DNA from: Coprobacillus cateniformis
GTDB taxonomy: Bacteria > Bacillota_I > Bacilli_A > Erysipelotrichales > Coprobacillaceae
Reading direction: 5' to 3'
NCBI RefSeq assembly: GCF_009767585.1
Contig: NZ_WSNW01000001.1
Coordinates: forward strand, 3,122,041 to 3,186,040
Length of the DNA stretch: 64,000 nucleotides
Shown here: positions 6,733 through 16,009 of the stretch, piece by piece
Numbering within the stretch: position 1 is the stretch's first letter
Layout: each line of letters starts with the position of its first letter
Notes under the pieces: generated by a model
Seen by the model: only the letters and a program-made list of their open reading frames with translations
The model's database searches: none
Told to the model about the DNA's origin: nothing
Translations under genes and position numbers: made by a program

Positions 6733-8547
6733 ATGGGAAACAAAATTATTGGTATTGATTTAGGTACTACAAACTCATGCGTAAGTGTGATGGAAAATGG
6801 AGAAGCAAAAGTTATTGCAAATCCTGAAGGATTAAGAACAACTGCATCAGTTGTTGCATTCAAAAATGGAGAAATCGTTGTTGGTGAAGCTGCAAAACGT
6901 CAAGCTGTTACTAATAAAGATACAGTTATGTCTGTAAAAAGACATATGGGTACAAATTATAAAGAAAATGTAAATGGTAAAGAATATACACCTCAAGAAA
7001 TCTCTGCAATGATTTTACAAAACTTAAAAGCAACTGCAGAAGCATATTTGGGTGAAACAGTTACAAAAGCAGTTATTACTGTACCAGCATATTTCAATGA
7101 TGCACAAAGACAAGCTACAAAAGATGCTGGTAAAATTGCGGGACTAGATGTTGAACGTATCATTAACGAACCTACTGCTGCTGCTTTAGCATTTGGTGTT
7201 GATAAATTAGATACTGAACAAAAAGTATTGGTATATGACTTAGGAGGAGGAACATTTGACGTTTCAATCCTTGATTTGGCAGATGGTATGTTTGAAGTAT
7301 TAGCGACAGCTGGAGATAACCGTTTAGGTGGAGATGACTTTGATGAAAAAGTTATGAACTGGATTGTTGCTGAATTTAAAAAGGATCAAGGTGTTGATTT
7401 GAGTGCTGATAAAATGGCAATGCAACGTGTTAAAGAAGCTGCTGAAAAAGCGAAAAAAGATTTATCAGGAGTTATGCAAACACAAATTTCATTACCATTT
7501 ATCTCTGCTGGTGCAGCAGGTCCATTGCATTTAGAATTAACATTAACAAGAGCTAAATTTGATGAATTAACTAAAGATTTGGTTGTTCGTACTGAAGGAC
7601 CAGTGAAACAAGCATTAAGTGATGCTGGTATTTCTCCAAGTGAAATTGATCAAGTTTTATTGGTAGGTGGATCTACTCGTATTATTGCTGTACAAGAATC
7701 AGTGAAAAGATTACTTGGAAAAGAACCTAACAAATCAGTGAATCCTGATGAAGTTGTATCTATGGGTGCAGCTATTCAAGGTGGAGTTATTACTGGTGAT
7801 GTTAAAGATATCGTTTTATTAGATGTTACACCATTATCATTAGGTATTGAAACTATGGGTGGAGTTATGACTGTATTAATTGAAAGAAATACAACAATTC
7901 CAACAACAAAATCACAAATTTTCTCTACTGCTGCAGATAATCAGCCAGCTGTTGATATCAATGTATTACAAGGTGAAAGATCTATGGCTAAAGATAATAA
8001 ACAATTAGGTTTATTTAAATTAGATGGTATTGAACCAGCTCCAAGAGGTGTTCCACAAATTGAGGTTACATTCAGTATTGATGTTAATGGTATTGTTAAT
8101 GTTAAAGCGAAAGATATGAAATCACAAAAAGAACAATCTATTACAATTCAAAATTCAACTGGATTAAGTGATGAAGAAATTGATAGAATGGTAAAAGAGG
8201 CTGAAGCTAATAAGGCTGAAGATGAACAAAAACGTAAAGATATTGAAACAAGAAATAAAGCAGAACAAATGATTAATGAAATTGATAAAGCATTAGCTGA
8301 ACAAGGTGATAAGATTGATGAAAATCAAAAAACACAAGCAACTGCTTTAAGAGATGAATTAAAGAAAGCTTTAGATGATAATGATATGGCTACACTTGAA
8401 ACTAAGATGACTGAATTAGAACAAGTTGCACAACAAATGGCAGCATATCAATATCAACAAGGTCAAGGAGCTAATCCGACAGGTGATACACAAACAGCAT
8501 CAAATAATGATGATGTTGTCGATGCAGACTTTACAGAAAAAAATTAG
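6733..8547 (+). CDS. dnaK: Molecular chaperone DnaK (Hsp70)
   Basis: ATP-dependent chaperone of the DnaK-DnaJ-GrpE cycle. The 604 residues show the three Hsp70 signatures: IDLGTTNSCV near the N-terminus, VYDLGGGTFDVSIL in the middle of the ATPase domain and VLLVGGSTRI, then the substrate-binding domain and a C-terminal lid ending in a Q/N-rich stretch and VVDADFTEKN. Length is normal for Bacillota. AAGGAGGA precedes ATG 6733. A stem-loop with a short T run lies between dnaK and dnaJ. Confidence 0.99.
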   Translation: MGNKIIGIDLGTTNSCVSVMENGEAKVIANPEGLRTTASVVAFKNGEIVVGEAAKRQAVTNKDTVMSVKRHMGTNYKENVNGKEYTPQEISAMILQNLKATAEAYLGETVTKAVITVPAYFNDAQRQATKDAGKIAGLDVERIINEPTAAALAFGVDKLDTEQKVLVYDLGGGTFDVSILDLADGMFEVLATAGDNRLGGDDFDEKVMNWIVAEFKKDQGVDLSADKMAMQRVKEAAEKAKKDLSGVMQTQISLPFISAGAAGPLHLELTLTRAKFDELTKDLVVRTEGPVKQALSDAGISPSEIDQVLLVGGSTRIIAVQESVKRLLGKEPNKSVNPDEVVSMGAAIQGGVITGDVKDIVLLDVTPLSLGIETMGGVMTVLIERNTTIPTTKSQIFSTAADNQPAVDINVLQGERSMAKDNKQLGLFKLDGIEPAPRGVPQIEVTFSIDVNGIVNVKAKDMKSQKEQSITIQNSTGLSDEEIDRMVKEAEANKAEDEQKRKDIETRNKAEQMINEIDKALAEQGDKIDENQKTQATALRDELKKALDDNDMATLETKMTELEQVAQQMAAYQYQQGQGANPTGDTQTASNNDDVVDADFTEKN

Positions 8548-8559
8548 GATAGTATAAAG

Positions 8560-8581
8560 CCAAGGCTTTGCCTTGGTTTTA
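8560..8581 (+). terminator. Stem-loop between dnaK and dnaJ, partial terminator
   Basis: CCAAGGC, TTT, GCCTTGG followed by TTTTA. The T run is short, so it probably lets part of transcription through and lowers dnaJ relative to dnaK. Confidence 0.7.
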
Positions 8582-8601
8582 TCTAGTCAAGAGGTGAGAA
8601 T

Positions 8602-9723
8602 ATGGCTGATAAAAGAGATTATTATGAGGTGCTTGGTGTTTCTAAAAGTGCCAGTGCAGATGAAATCAAACGTGCATATCGAAAAATGGCTAAGAAATAT
8701 CACCCTGATGTTAACAAGGATCCTGGTGCAGAAGATAAATTTAAAGAAGTACAAGAAGCGTATGATGTTTTATCAGATGATAATAAAAAAGCTGCATATG
8801 ATCGTTATGGTCATGCGGCATTTGATCAATCAGGAGGATTTGGAGGAGCTGGCGGATTCGGTGGATTTGGTGGCTTTGAAGATGTTGACTTAGGAGATAT
8901 TTTTGGTTCATTCTTTGGTGGTGGAGGACAGCGTCAAAGAAAGACAGGTCCAATGCGTGGGGAAGATCGTTTTGTTCAATTAGAGATTGACTTCATGGAT
9001 GCAATCAAAGGTAAGAAAACAGAGATTAAAATTAATTTTGATGAACAGTGTTCGCATTGTCATGGAAGTGGAGCAAAGTCACCTGATGATGTTCAAACGT
9101 GTTCACGTTGTGGTGGTACTGGAACAATCCGTACACAACAACGTTCACCATTTGGTACATTTGTGAACCAAACAACTTGCCCTGATTGTAATGGAACTGG
9201 TAAAGTTGTTAAAGAAAAATGTGATCATTGTAAGGGTAAAGGATATATCAATAAAAATATTACTGTTGAACTAAATATACCTGCTGGTATTAATACACAT
9301 CAACAGTTACGTGTTCAAGGTAAAGGACATAGAGGTGCCAATGGTGGACAAAATGGAGATCTTTATGTAGAAATTTATGTAAGACCACATCAGCATTTTC
9401 AACGTGATGGTAAGAACATTTATATAACAATTCCAATTTCGGCAGTAGATGCAACTTTAGGATGTGATGTTGATGTTCCAACTGTTTATGGTGATGTTAC
9501 ACTCAAGGTGCCTGAAGGTACCCAACCTGGAACAACTTTACGTCTTAAGGGAAAAGGTGTTAAGGATTTACGTAGTGATAATTATGGAGATCAGTTTGTT
9601 AAAATTGATGTTAAGATTCCAACTAAACTTTCTAGAGATGAGAAAGATTTGTATACTAAGTTAAGAAAGAATGCTAAAAAAGATTCCATTTTTGAGCAAT
9701 TCAAAAAAGGATTTAAGAAGTAA
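8602..9723 (+). CDS. dnaJ: Co-chaperone DnaJ (Hsp40)
   Basis: DnaJ delivers substrates to DnaK and stimulates its ATPase. The 373 residues show the J domain with HPD (about 33-35), a Gly/Phe-rich linker (about 75-115), four CxxCxGxG zinc repeats (starting CSHCHGSG, CSRCGGTG, CPDCNGTG, CDHCKGKG) and two C-terminal beta domains. Full length, type I. AGAGGTGAG precedes ATG 8602. Confidence 0.99.
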   Translation: MADKRDYYEVLGVSKSASADEIKRAYRKMAKKYHPDVNKDPGAEDKFKEVQEAYDVLSDDNKKAAYDRYGHAAFDQSGGFGGAGGFGGFGGFEDVDLGDIFGSFFGGGGQRQRKTGPMRGEDRFVQLEIDFMDAIKGKKTEIKINFDEQCSHCHGSGAKSPDDVQTCSRCGGTGTIRTQQRSPFGTFVNQTTCPDCNGTGKVVKEKCDHCKGKGYINKNITVELNIPAGINTHQQLRVQGKGHRGANGGQNGDLYVEIYVRPHQHFQRDGKNIYITIPISAVDATLGCDVDVPTVYGDVTLKVPEGTQPGTTLRLKGKGVKDLRSDNYGDQFVKIDVKIPTKLSRDEKDLYTKLRKNAKKDSIFEQFKKGFKK

Positions 9724-9755
9724 AAAAGATAGTGCCCTTCAGCACTATCTTTTTT
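9722..9755 (+). terminator. Intrinsic terminator of the heat-shock operon
   Basis: AAAAAAGATAGTGC, CCTTCA, GCACTATCTTTTTT directly after the dnaJ stop. Confidence 0.92.
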
Positions 9756-9790
9756 ACTTTAAAATATTTAATTAAATTTTTTAAAGTATA

Positions 9791-9818
9791 TTGACATTGT
9801 GATAATCTTTGTTATAAT
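9791..9818 (+). promoter_or_regulatory. Vegetative promoter
   Basis: TTGACA 9791-9796, 16-base spacer, TATAAT 9813-9818, ahead of the hydrolase gene at 9848. Confidence 0.85.
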
Positions 9819-9847
9819 ACAACAAGTTGGAAATTTGGAGGGAAAGT

Positions 9848-10921
9848 ATGAACTGGAAGAAAATATTAAAAAGAACCTTATTGACTATATTGGTTATAGT
9901 GATTGTTGCTGGAAGTGTTTTTTATATAGTGTTTAGACATGAAATTTCATCTTTAATGTCATTAGAAAAAATAGATGATTATACATTGTATACTATGGAA
10001 TATGATGGCGATTATGGATTTGATGACTTTTTAAAAACTGGAGCAAGTAATGATGCTGAATTGGTTGATTTTGTTGTCAAAAAATTATTAAAGGGATTAC
10101 CTGTTGAATTCTCTATTCCTAATTTGGGTTGCTCTACATTTAATGCTGAGACGCAAGATGGAGATAGAATTTTTGGCAGAAATTTTGATTTAACTTATTC
10201 ACCAGCATTATTTGTGAAGACGCAACCTGATAATGGGTATGCATCTATGTCGACTGTTAATTTAGGGTTTTTAGGGTTTAATGAAGATAAGCAACCTGAT
10301 TCGTTAACAAAGCAAATTATTACCTTGGCTGCACCTTATGCGCCATTAGATGGCTTAAATGAGAAAGGTTTATCAATTGGAGTCTTGTTAATACCTGATG
10401 AAGCAACTAACCAGCAGACAGATAAAATTGATATTACAACAACAACTGCTGTGAGATTGGTTTTGGATAAAGCTTCAACGGTTGATGAAGCAATTGAATT
10501 TTTAAAACAATATGATATGCATTCTTCTGCCAAAAGTGCTTATCATTTCCAAATTGCTGATGCAAATGGGAAAAGTGTTGTTGTTGAATATATTAATAAC
10601 GAGATAAGTCTGGTTAAAGATGATAAGTCTTACCAAATGGCAACGAACTTCTTGTTAACACCTGGAGATTATGACTTTGGACATGGACAAGATCGTTATG
10701 AAAAGATGAAGACAATCTTAGATCAAAATAAAGGGATTTTAAAAGATGAACAGGCAGGAATGGATATTTTAAAAGCAGCATCTTCTAATATACATAAAAA
10801 TGAAAGAGGAGAAGAGAGCGCAACACAATGGTCTATTCTTTATAATAATACGGATTTAACAGCAAAAATGATTATGGGAAGAAAATATGATCAACCAGCA
10901 CATGAATTTTCGTTAAAGTAA
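9848..10921 (+). CDS. Membrane-anchored choloylglycine hydrolase-like (linear amide C-N hydrolase)
   Basis: A 357-residue protein with a single N-terminal transmembrane helix (about residues 9-30) and an extracellular Ntn-hydrolase domain. The region GCSTFNAETQDGDRIFGRNF (Cys 95) matches the nucleophile region of bile-salt hydrolase and penicillin V acylase relatives, where a similar C-T/S-S/T-F motif is followed by DG and GRN-x-D. In classical members the Cys is N-terminal after processing; here it lies about 95 residues in, so cleavage before Cys 95 would be needed for the usual mechanism. Start ATG 9848 follows TTGGAGGG. The substrate (N-acyl amides, bile salts, lactones) cannot be told from sequence. 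Confidence 0.7.
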   Translation: MNWKKILKRTLLTILVIVIVAGSVFYIVFRHEISSLMSLEKIDDYTLYTMEYDGDYGFDDFLKTGASNDAELVDFVVKKLLKGLPVEFSIPNLGCSTFNAETQDGDRIFGRNFDLTYSPALFVKTQPDNGYASMSTVNLGFLGFNEDKQPDSLTKQIITLAAPYAPLDGLNEKGLSIGVLLIPDEATNQQTDKIDITTTTAVRLVLDKASTVDEAIEFLKQYDMHSSAKSAYHFQIADANGKSVVVEYINNEISLVKDDKSYQMATNFLLTPGDYDFGHGQDRYEKMKTILDQNKGILKDEQAGMDILKAASSNIHKNERGEESATQWSILYNNTDLTAKMIMGRKYDQPAHEFSLK

Positions 10922-10950
10922 GTACAATTATGATATTGTACTTTTTCTTT
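10921..10950 (+). terminator. Intrinsic terminator
   Basis: AGTACAAT, TATGAT, ATTGTACT followed by TTTTCTTTT, at the end of the hydrolase gene. Confidence 0.85.
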
Positions 10951-10983
10951 TGTTTCATTATAATGAAACAAAGGAGGTCTACT

Positions 10984-11700
10984 ATGAAACTAAATATTGA
11001 ACGATTACAGGAGAATTTGAAGATTCAATGTCATGAATGCCATGGATTATGTTGTGTGGCCTTATATTTTTCTAAAATAGATGGTTTTCCAGAAGATAAA
11101 TTAGCAGGGAACCCATGCAATCATTTATTAGATAATAATCAGTGTCATATTTACAATTCACTAAAAGAAATGAAGATGAAGGGATGTATGATTTATGATT
11201 GCTTTGGAGCAGGACAAATCGTTTCACAAAAGTTGCCTTCATGGCGTAGTAGTGAAAATGCTATGGTTATATTTGGAGTTTTTCAGAAAGTTGTTCAACT
11301 CCAACAGATGCTTAGTTATCTCATTGATGCTTATCATATTCATCCGAATTTTCAATTAGAACAGTTAATTCTCGAGAATTTAAAAGTGAGAGAGAATGTT
11401 TTGAATAATTCAACGGTTGATTTAGATAAGTATCATCAAAAAGTAAGCCAACGATTAAAAGAAATATGTCAGCAATACACTCACGATTTGAGTATGAGAA
11501 TAATGATAGGTGAAGATTTTCGTGGAAAGGATTGTTGTAATTATGTGTTTTTAGGAACTGATTTGAGAGATGCTAAAGTTGAAAATGCAGATTTGAGTCA
11601 AAGTTTATTTTTAACACAAATTCAGTTGAATGGATGTCATGGCAATCGTTATACAAAGATACCAAAGAATTTATTGAGACCAAGAACATGGGAGAAATAA
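10984..11700 (+). CDS. Pentapeptide-repeat protein with Cys-rich N-terminal domain
   Basis: A 238-residue product that starts at ATG 10984 after AAGGAGG. The N-terminal part carries a cysteine cluster (CHECHGLCC, then C at NPCNHL, NNQCHIY, KGCMIYDCFG) like metal-binding YkgJ-type domains. The C-terminal 60 residues carry pentapeptide repeats (DLRDAKVENADLSQSLFLTQ) and a closing RPRTWEK. The two-domain layout is known from Bacillota and Actinobacteria; its function is not established. Metal binding is inferred from the cysteines. No operon partner: a terminator lies before it and a convergent gene follows. Confidence 0.75.
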   Translation: MKLNIERLQENLKIQCHECHGLCCVALYFSKIDGFPEDKLAGNPCNHLLDNNQCHIYNSLKEMKMKGCMIYDCFGAGQIVSQKLPSWRSSENAMVIFGVFQKVVQLQQMLSYLIDAYHIHPNFQLEQLILENLKVRENVLNNSTVDLDKYHQKVSQRLKEICQQYTHDLSMRIMIGEDFRGKDCCNYVFLGTDLRDAKVENADLSQSLFLTQIQLNGCHGNRYTKIPKNLLRPRTWEK

Positions 11701-11819
11701 AAGAGTTATAATATCTGCAAATAAATGAGAGAAATCCATGAATGACATTGTTACAATGCATTTGGTAATAATAAGTTTTAAAATACTTTTAGTGTGTATT
11801 GACAAAGGAACTTTACAGT

Positions 11820-11846
11820 ATAAAAGCAGCACATGTGTGCTGCTTA
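11820..11846 (-). terminator. Intrinsic terminator of the GH1 gene
   Basis: AAGCAGCAC, ATGT, GTGCTGCTT; on the minus strand the stem is followed by TTATA, fitting the gene that ends at 11856. Confidence 0.7.
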
Positions 11847-11855
11847 AGGAAAATG

Positions 11856-13211
11856 TTAATCGATTTCAATGTCTTTTGCGTTTGTATGAATAACTTTTTG
11901 ATACCAGTTGAATGATTTTTTCTTATAACGTTTCATATCTTTTAAATCTTTGTCATCTCTATTGACATAAATCATACCATAACGTTTTCCCATTTCGCCT
12001 TGTGAAGATAAAATATCAATAGGGCCCCACATCAGATACCCTCTACAATCTACCCCTTCTTCTATAGCAATACCAATTTGTTCAATATGATCTTTCATAT
12101 AATAAATACGTTCATCATCAATCACAGTACCATTTTCAAATATATCACGCATACCAAAACCATTTTCTACAACCATGATTGGCATTCTGTATTTTTCATA
12201 TAAATCTCGTAAAGCGATTCTTATACCAATTGGGTCAATTGTCCATCCCCATTCAGATGCTTTTAAATAAGGATTGAGTTCAACTTGTAAGTTGCCACCA
12301 GCTTTTACACCACTACTTCCATCCTTTGCAGTCGCGCTCATGTAATAACTGAATGAAAGCCAATCTACTGTATTTTTTCTCATGACTTCTAAATCACCTT
12401 CCTGAATGTCAGGCAATGTATTATTTTTTACCATTTGACTCCAATAATATGATGAGTATTCACCATAAACAAACATATCTAAGAAGACATTTGTTTTGCT
12501 CATTTGTTTTCTGGCTGCCAATTCATCTAGTGGATGACAAGTTGCTGCATAATGTGGAATATAAATAACCATTCCTAAAACTATAGCATCTTTTATTGTA
12601 TGAACTTTTTCAACAACTTTAGCATGAGCATATAAGGAATTATGAATCAATTGATTGATAAAAGATTCCTCATTGACACCTTCTGGGCAAATGGCACCAT
12701 ATGCAATTTTATGGCCTTCTAAAGCAATCCCATTTTGTTCGTTAAAAGATATCCATTTTTTAACACGATCACCATAACGTTCAATCATCTTATTTGCATA
12801 TGTAATGAATTTATCAACAACAATTCTTGAATAAAATCCATTATATTCGTTCATCAGGACTTGGGGCATTTCAAAATGGTATAATGAGCACATTGGTTCC
12901 ATACCATGAGCAATCATACTATTGATAAAACGATCATAAAAAGCCATGCCTTCTTCACTAAAATGTTCTCCATCTGGCATAACACGTGACCAGTCAATTG
13001 AGAAGCGATAACTTGTAAATCCCATTTCTTCAAATAATGCAAAGTCTTCATCATAACGATGATAGGCATCAATACCATCTTTAAAATCCGAATGTTCAGG
13101 CTTAGGGAATAAATCACAGACAGCGGGTGATTTTCCTCCTTCTGTATATGCACCTTCACTTTGATGGGCAGTAACTGCTCCGCCCCATAAAAAACCTTCT
13201 GGAAATTTCAT
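11856..13211 (-). CDS. 6-phospho-beta-glucosidase, glycoside hydrolase family 1
   Basis: Hydrolyses phosphorylated beta-glucosides such as cellobiose-6-phosphate after PTS uptake. The 451 residues show the GH1 N-terminal signature (FPEGFLWGGAVTAHQSEGAY), the acid/base Glu 158 in SFNEQNG and the nucleophile Glu 349 in VVENGFG. GEMGKRYGMIYV near the C-terminus has the Lys and Tyr that bind the 6-phosphate in phospho-specific members. AGGAGGA precedes the start. No PTS gene is adjacent; a truncated EIIC (47.4-47.8 kb) and a lone EIIB (49.1 kb) lie elsewhere in the window. Monocistronic by position. Confidence 0.88.
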   Translation of the reverse strand: MKFPEGFLWGGAVTAHQSEGAYTEGGKSPAVCDLFPKPEHSDFKDGIDAYHRYDEDFALFEEMGFTSYRFSIDWSRVMPDGEHFSEEGMAFYDRFINSMIAHGMEPMCSLYHFEMPQVLMNEYNGFYSRIVVDKFITYANKMIERYGDRVKKWISFNEQNGIALEGHKIAYGAICPEGVNEESFINQLIHNSLYAHAKVVEKVHTIKDAIVLGMVIYIPHYAATCHPLDELAARKQMSKTNVFLDMFVYGEYSSYYWSQMVKNNTLPDIQEGDLEVMRKNTVDWLSFSYYMSATAKDGSSGVKAGGNLQVELNPYLKASEWGWTIDPIGIRIALRDLYEKYRMPIMVVENGFGMRDIFENGTVIDDERIYYMKDHIEQIGIAIEEGVDCRGYLMWGPIDILSSQGEMGKRYGMIYVNRDDKDLKDMKRYKKKSFNWYQKVIHTNAKDIEID

Positions 13212-13360
13212 TATTTGTCCTCCTTTAATGATTTCCTCTTCATTGTATAAAAAAATAAGGGATATGAAAAGAGCAGAAGGAGAGATAGGTTATGGGTTTC
13301 ATAAAACATATTAAAATATACGAATAAATGAAATAAAGTTTCATATAATAAAAATAAAAA

Positions 13361-13379
13361 AAGTATCCCGGAGGATACA
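13361..13379 (-). terminator. Intrinsic terminator of rpmB
   Basis: GTATCC, TCCG, GGATAC followed by TTTTTTT when read on the minus strand. Confidence 0.88.
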
Positions 13380-13389
13380 ATCTTTATTA

Positions 13390-13575
13390 TTAAGCGCTTT
13401 TTCTAAGACTTCTTAATTCTCTCGCTGAAATTTTTACTTTTTTTGGTTTACCATTGACTAAAATAGTAGCTTTTTGTAAGTTTACATTCCATTTTCTTCT
13501 TGATGCATTTAATGCATGAGAACGAGTATTACCAGACATTGGTCCTTTACCACTAACTTCACATTTTCTAGCCAT
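13390..13575 (-). CDS. rpmB: 50S ribosomal protein L28
   Basis: The 61-residue product (MARKCEVSGKGPMSGNTRSH at the start) has the usual L28 length and basic composition. The start at MARK is preferred because GGTGAAG lies just upstream and L28 proteins begin this way; an earlier ATG adds MVKK. It is divergent from asp23, the common Bacillota arrangement. A minus-strand promoter reads TTGCAA, 17 bases, TATTAT (13619-13647). Confidence 0.97.
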   Translation of the reverse strand: MARKCEVSGKGPMSGNTRSHALNASRRKWNVNLQKATILVNGKPKKVKISARELRSLRKSA

Positions 13576-13618
13576 TTTCTTCACCATCCTTTACAACTTA
13601 TGTTTCACATACTTTGAT

Positions 13619-13647
13619 ATAATATCACTAAAAAAGAAAAATTGCAA
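13619..13647 (-). promoter_or_regulatory. rpmB promoter
   Basis: On the minus strand TTGCAA (13647-13642), 17 bases, TATTAT (13624-13619). Confidence 0.7.
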
Positions 13648-13820
13648 ACACTTTTTTTACTTTTTTTGAAAGAATTAAAAAAGTGCTGTATTTAATCAAT
13701 TGACTTGATTTGCATATCTATCATATATGAAATGTGCGAATATTTCAACATTTTTTTACGCTTTTCATTTACATATGATTTTAACTGGGGTATAATTCGT
13801 ATGCATTATGTGTGAAATGT

Positions 13821-13849
13821 TTGTCAATGATTTAAAAATAAGATATAAT
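13821..13849 (+). promoter_or_regulatory. asp23-fakA promoter
   Basis: TTGTCA 13821-13826, 17 bases, TATAAT 13844-13849, 45 bases before the asp23 start. The 245 bases between the rpmB start and this promoter hold no gene. Confidence 0.75.
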
Positions 13850-13893
13850 ATATATACTGTATATATGTATAAAATAAGATCGGAGGAAGAGAT

Positions 13894-14250
13894 ATGATCA
13901 CAAAGACTACAGATTTAGGAGATATTAATCTTTCATTAGATGTTGTTGCAAGTATAACAGGTGGGGCTGCTACTGAATGCTATGGGGTTGTTGGAATGGC
14001 AAGCCAGAAAATTATGAAAGATGGCTTTTATGATTTATTGGGGAGAGAAAATTATTCTAAAGGTATTGTTGTAGAAGATGGCGATACTGGGATTATTTTA
14101 AATGTATATATTATTGTTGGTTATGGGGTAAAGATATCTGAAGTTGTTTATGAAGTCCAAAAGAAAGTCAAATATGTATTAGAAACGACTTTAGACGTTG
14201 ATATTGAAGCCGTGAATGTTTTTGTACAAAGCATTCGAGTAATAGATTAG
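13894..14250 (+). CDS. Asp23/Gls24 family protein (YloU)
   Basis: 118 residues of the alkaline-shock/Gls24 family, with the typical start (LGDINLSLDVVASITGGAAT) and valine-rich beta strands. Its position before fakA matches yloU-yloV in Bacillus. Family members are membrane-associated cell envelope stress proteins; the exact role is unclear. CGGAGGA precedes ATG 13894. Confidence 0.92.
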   Translation: MITKTTDLGDINLSLDVVASITGGAATECYGVVGMASQKIMKDGFYDLLGRENYSKGIVVEDGDTGIILNVYIIVGYGVKISEVVYEVQKKVKYVLETTLDVDIEAVNVFVQSIRVID

Positions 14251-14264
14251 GTTGGAGGTAAGTC

Positions 14265-15926
14265 ATGAAGATTATAGATGGTCGTCTATTTAAAGAGATG
14301 GTTGTAACTGGAGCGATTGTGTTGCATAACAATCATCCTGAAATTGATGCATTAAATGTTTTCCCTGTTCCTGATGGGGATACTGGAACAAATATGTCTT
14401 TAACGTTTAGTGCTGGAGCAAGTGAGATTGAAAAACTTGACTCTAATGATATTTATGAAGTTGCTAAAAAATTATCTAAAGGATTGTTGATGGGAGCAAG
14501 AGGGAATTCAGGTGTCATCTTATCACAAATCTTTAGAGGTGTTTCTATGGCCTTTGAAGGAAAGAAAGAAGTTAATGCTGTTGAATTCGCAAACGCCTTC
14601 CAAAATGGTGCAAAGGTTGCATATAAAGCAGTTATGAGACCAGTTGAAGGAACTATTTTAACTGTTATTAGAGAATCAAGTGATGCTGTTGTGAAATATG
14701 CAAAAGATGATATGGAAATTGAAGATGTCTTCTCATATTTTGTGAAAGAAGCCGAAGAATCATTAGAAAGAACACCAGAACTTTTACCAGTTTTAAAAGA
14801 AGTTGGTGTTGTAGATAGTGGTGGAGCTGGTTTGTTATTGGTGTTCACAGGATTTATGGCAGCATTAGCTGGAGAACAAATTGAAAGAGTAGAAATCAAA
14901 GGTGAAGCAGCGAAAGAAGCTTTGGCAGATGTAGAATCTGACGGAGAAGAAGGCTATGGTTATTGTACTGAATTTATTTTAAGATTAGATGAAGCAAAAA
15001 TGAAAGCCTTTAAAGAAGATAGCTTGAAGAGCGAATTAGAAAGATTACCTGGAAACAGTATTGTTGTTGTTCAAGATGATGATATAGTGAAAGTTCATGT
15101 CCATACTTTAAAACCAGGGAATGCTTTAAATGCTGCTCAAAGATATGGAGAATTTGTAAAGTTAAAGATTGAGAATATGCAAGAACAGCATAATTCTATT
15201 ATTGAATCAAATGCTGATATTCCAGCTGGTAAGGCAACACCTGTTGTTCCACAACAAAAAGAAGCAAAAGAAGTAGCAATTATTAGTGTGGCTGCTGGTG
15301 ATGGAATTAAAGATATGTTCTTAGAATTACATTGTGATTATGTTGTTAGTGGCGGGCAAACAATGAATCCTTCAGCAGAAGATATTGTTCAAGCTATCCG
15401 TGATGTTAATGCAAAGCATGCGATTATATTACCAAACAATTCCAATATTGTCATGACTGCTCAGCAAGCTGCAATTATTTTAGAAGATGAAATTGATGTT
15501 CAGGTTATTCCTTCTAAAACAATTCCTCAGGGATTATCTGCATGTATTATGTATAATCCAGAAGTTTCTTTAACAGAAAATCTTGCAGAAATGAATGATG
15601 CTATTGCTAATGTCAAAACTGGTCAAGTTACTTTTGCAATTAAGGATACAAATATTGATGGTGTTGATATTAAAGCTAATCAGTATATGGCATTATGTGA
15701 AAAAGAAATTACGGCATGTGTACCTAGTAAGATTGATGCATTAAAGGAAACTTTAAATGGATTGGTTGATGAAGATTCAGAAATTATTACATTAATTTAT
15801 GGTGAAGACGTAACTGCTGAAGAAGTTGCAGAAGCAGAAACTTATGTTGAAGAACATTTTGATGCTGAACTTGAATGTGTAGATGGAAAACAACCTGTGT
15901 ATTCATTTATATTAGGAGTAGAATAA
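14265..15926 (+). CDS. fakA: Fatty acid kinase, ATP-binding subunit FakA (DAK phosphatase, YloV)
   Basis: FakA phosphorylates fatty acids carried by FakB proteins, feeding PlsX/PlsY in phospholipid synthesis. The 553 residues have the N-terminal DhaL-like kinase domain with the Mg-ATP motif FPVPDGDTGTNMSLT (about 28-42) and GARGNSGVILSQIFRG, a middle domain, and a C-terminal DegV-like part. Length is normal. TTGGAGGTAAG precedes ATG 14265, 14 bases after asp23. PlsX, which supplies acyl phosphate, is encoded at 22.8 kb. Confidence 0.95.
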   Translation: MKIIDGRLFKEMVVTGAIVLHNNHPEIDALNVFPVPDGDTGTNMSLTFSAGASEIEKLDSNDIYEVAKKLSKGLLMGARGNSGVILSQIFRGVSMAFEGKKEVNAVEFANAFQNGAKVAYKAVMRPVEGTILTVIRESSDAVVKYAKDDMEIEDVFSYFVKEAEESLERTPELLPVLKEVGVVDSGGAGLLLVFTGFMAALAGEQIERVEIKGEAAKEALADVESDGEEGYGYCTEFILRLDEAKMKAFKEDSLKSELERLPGNSIVVVQDDDIVKVHVHTLKPGNALNAAQRYGEFVKLKIENMQEQHNSIIESNADIPAGKATPVVPQQKEAKEVAIISVAAGDGIKDMFLELHCDYVVSGGQTMNPSAEDIVQAIRDVNAKHAIILPNNSNIVMTAQQAAIILEDEIDVQVIPSKTIPQGLSACIMYNPEVSLTENLAEMNDAIANVKTGQVTFAIKDTNIDGVDIKANQYMALCEKEITACVPSKIDALKETLNGLVDEDSEIITLIYGEDVTAEEVAEAETYVEEHFDAELECVDGKQPVYSFILGVE

Positions 15927-15933
15927 GTAAGAT

Positions 15934-15957
15934 GAGAGTCCTTAGGGCTCTTTTTTG
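15934..15957 (+). terminator. Intrinsic terminator after fakA
   Basis: AGAGTCC, TTA, GGGCTCT followed by TTTTT. Confidence 0.8.
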
Positions 15958-16009
15958 TATCAACTATTAAAAAAATATATTATAATATAAATATGAATAG
16001 AGGGATAAG

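Noticed and set aside
8573..8893. Open frame of 106 codons overlapping the dnaJ start
   Set aside because: It is a shadow in another frame of dnaJ, whose J domain and zinc repeats are unmistakable.
14453..14899. 148-codon frame on the minus strand inside fakA
   Set aside because: Antisense shadow of a conserved coding region; Ser/Thr/Pro-rich composition typical of such shadows.
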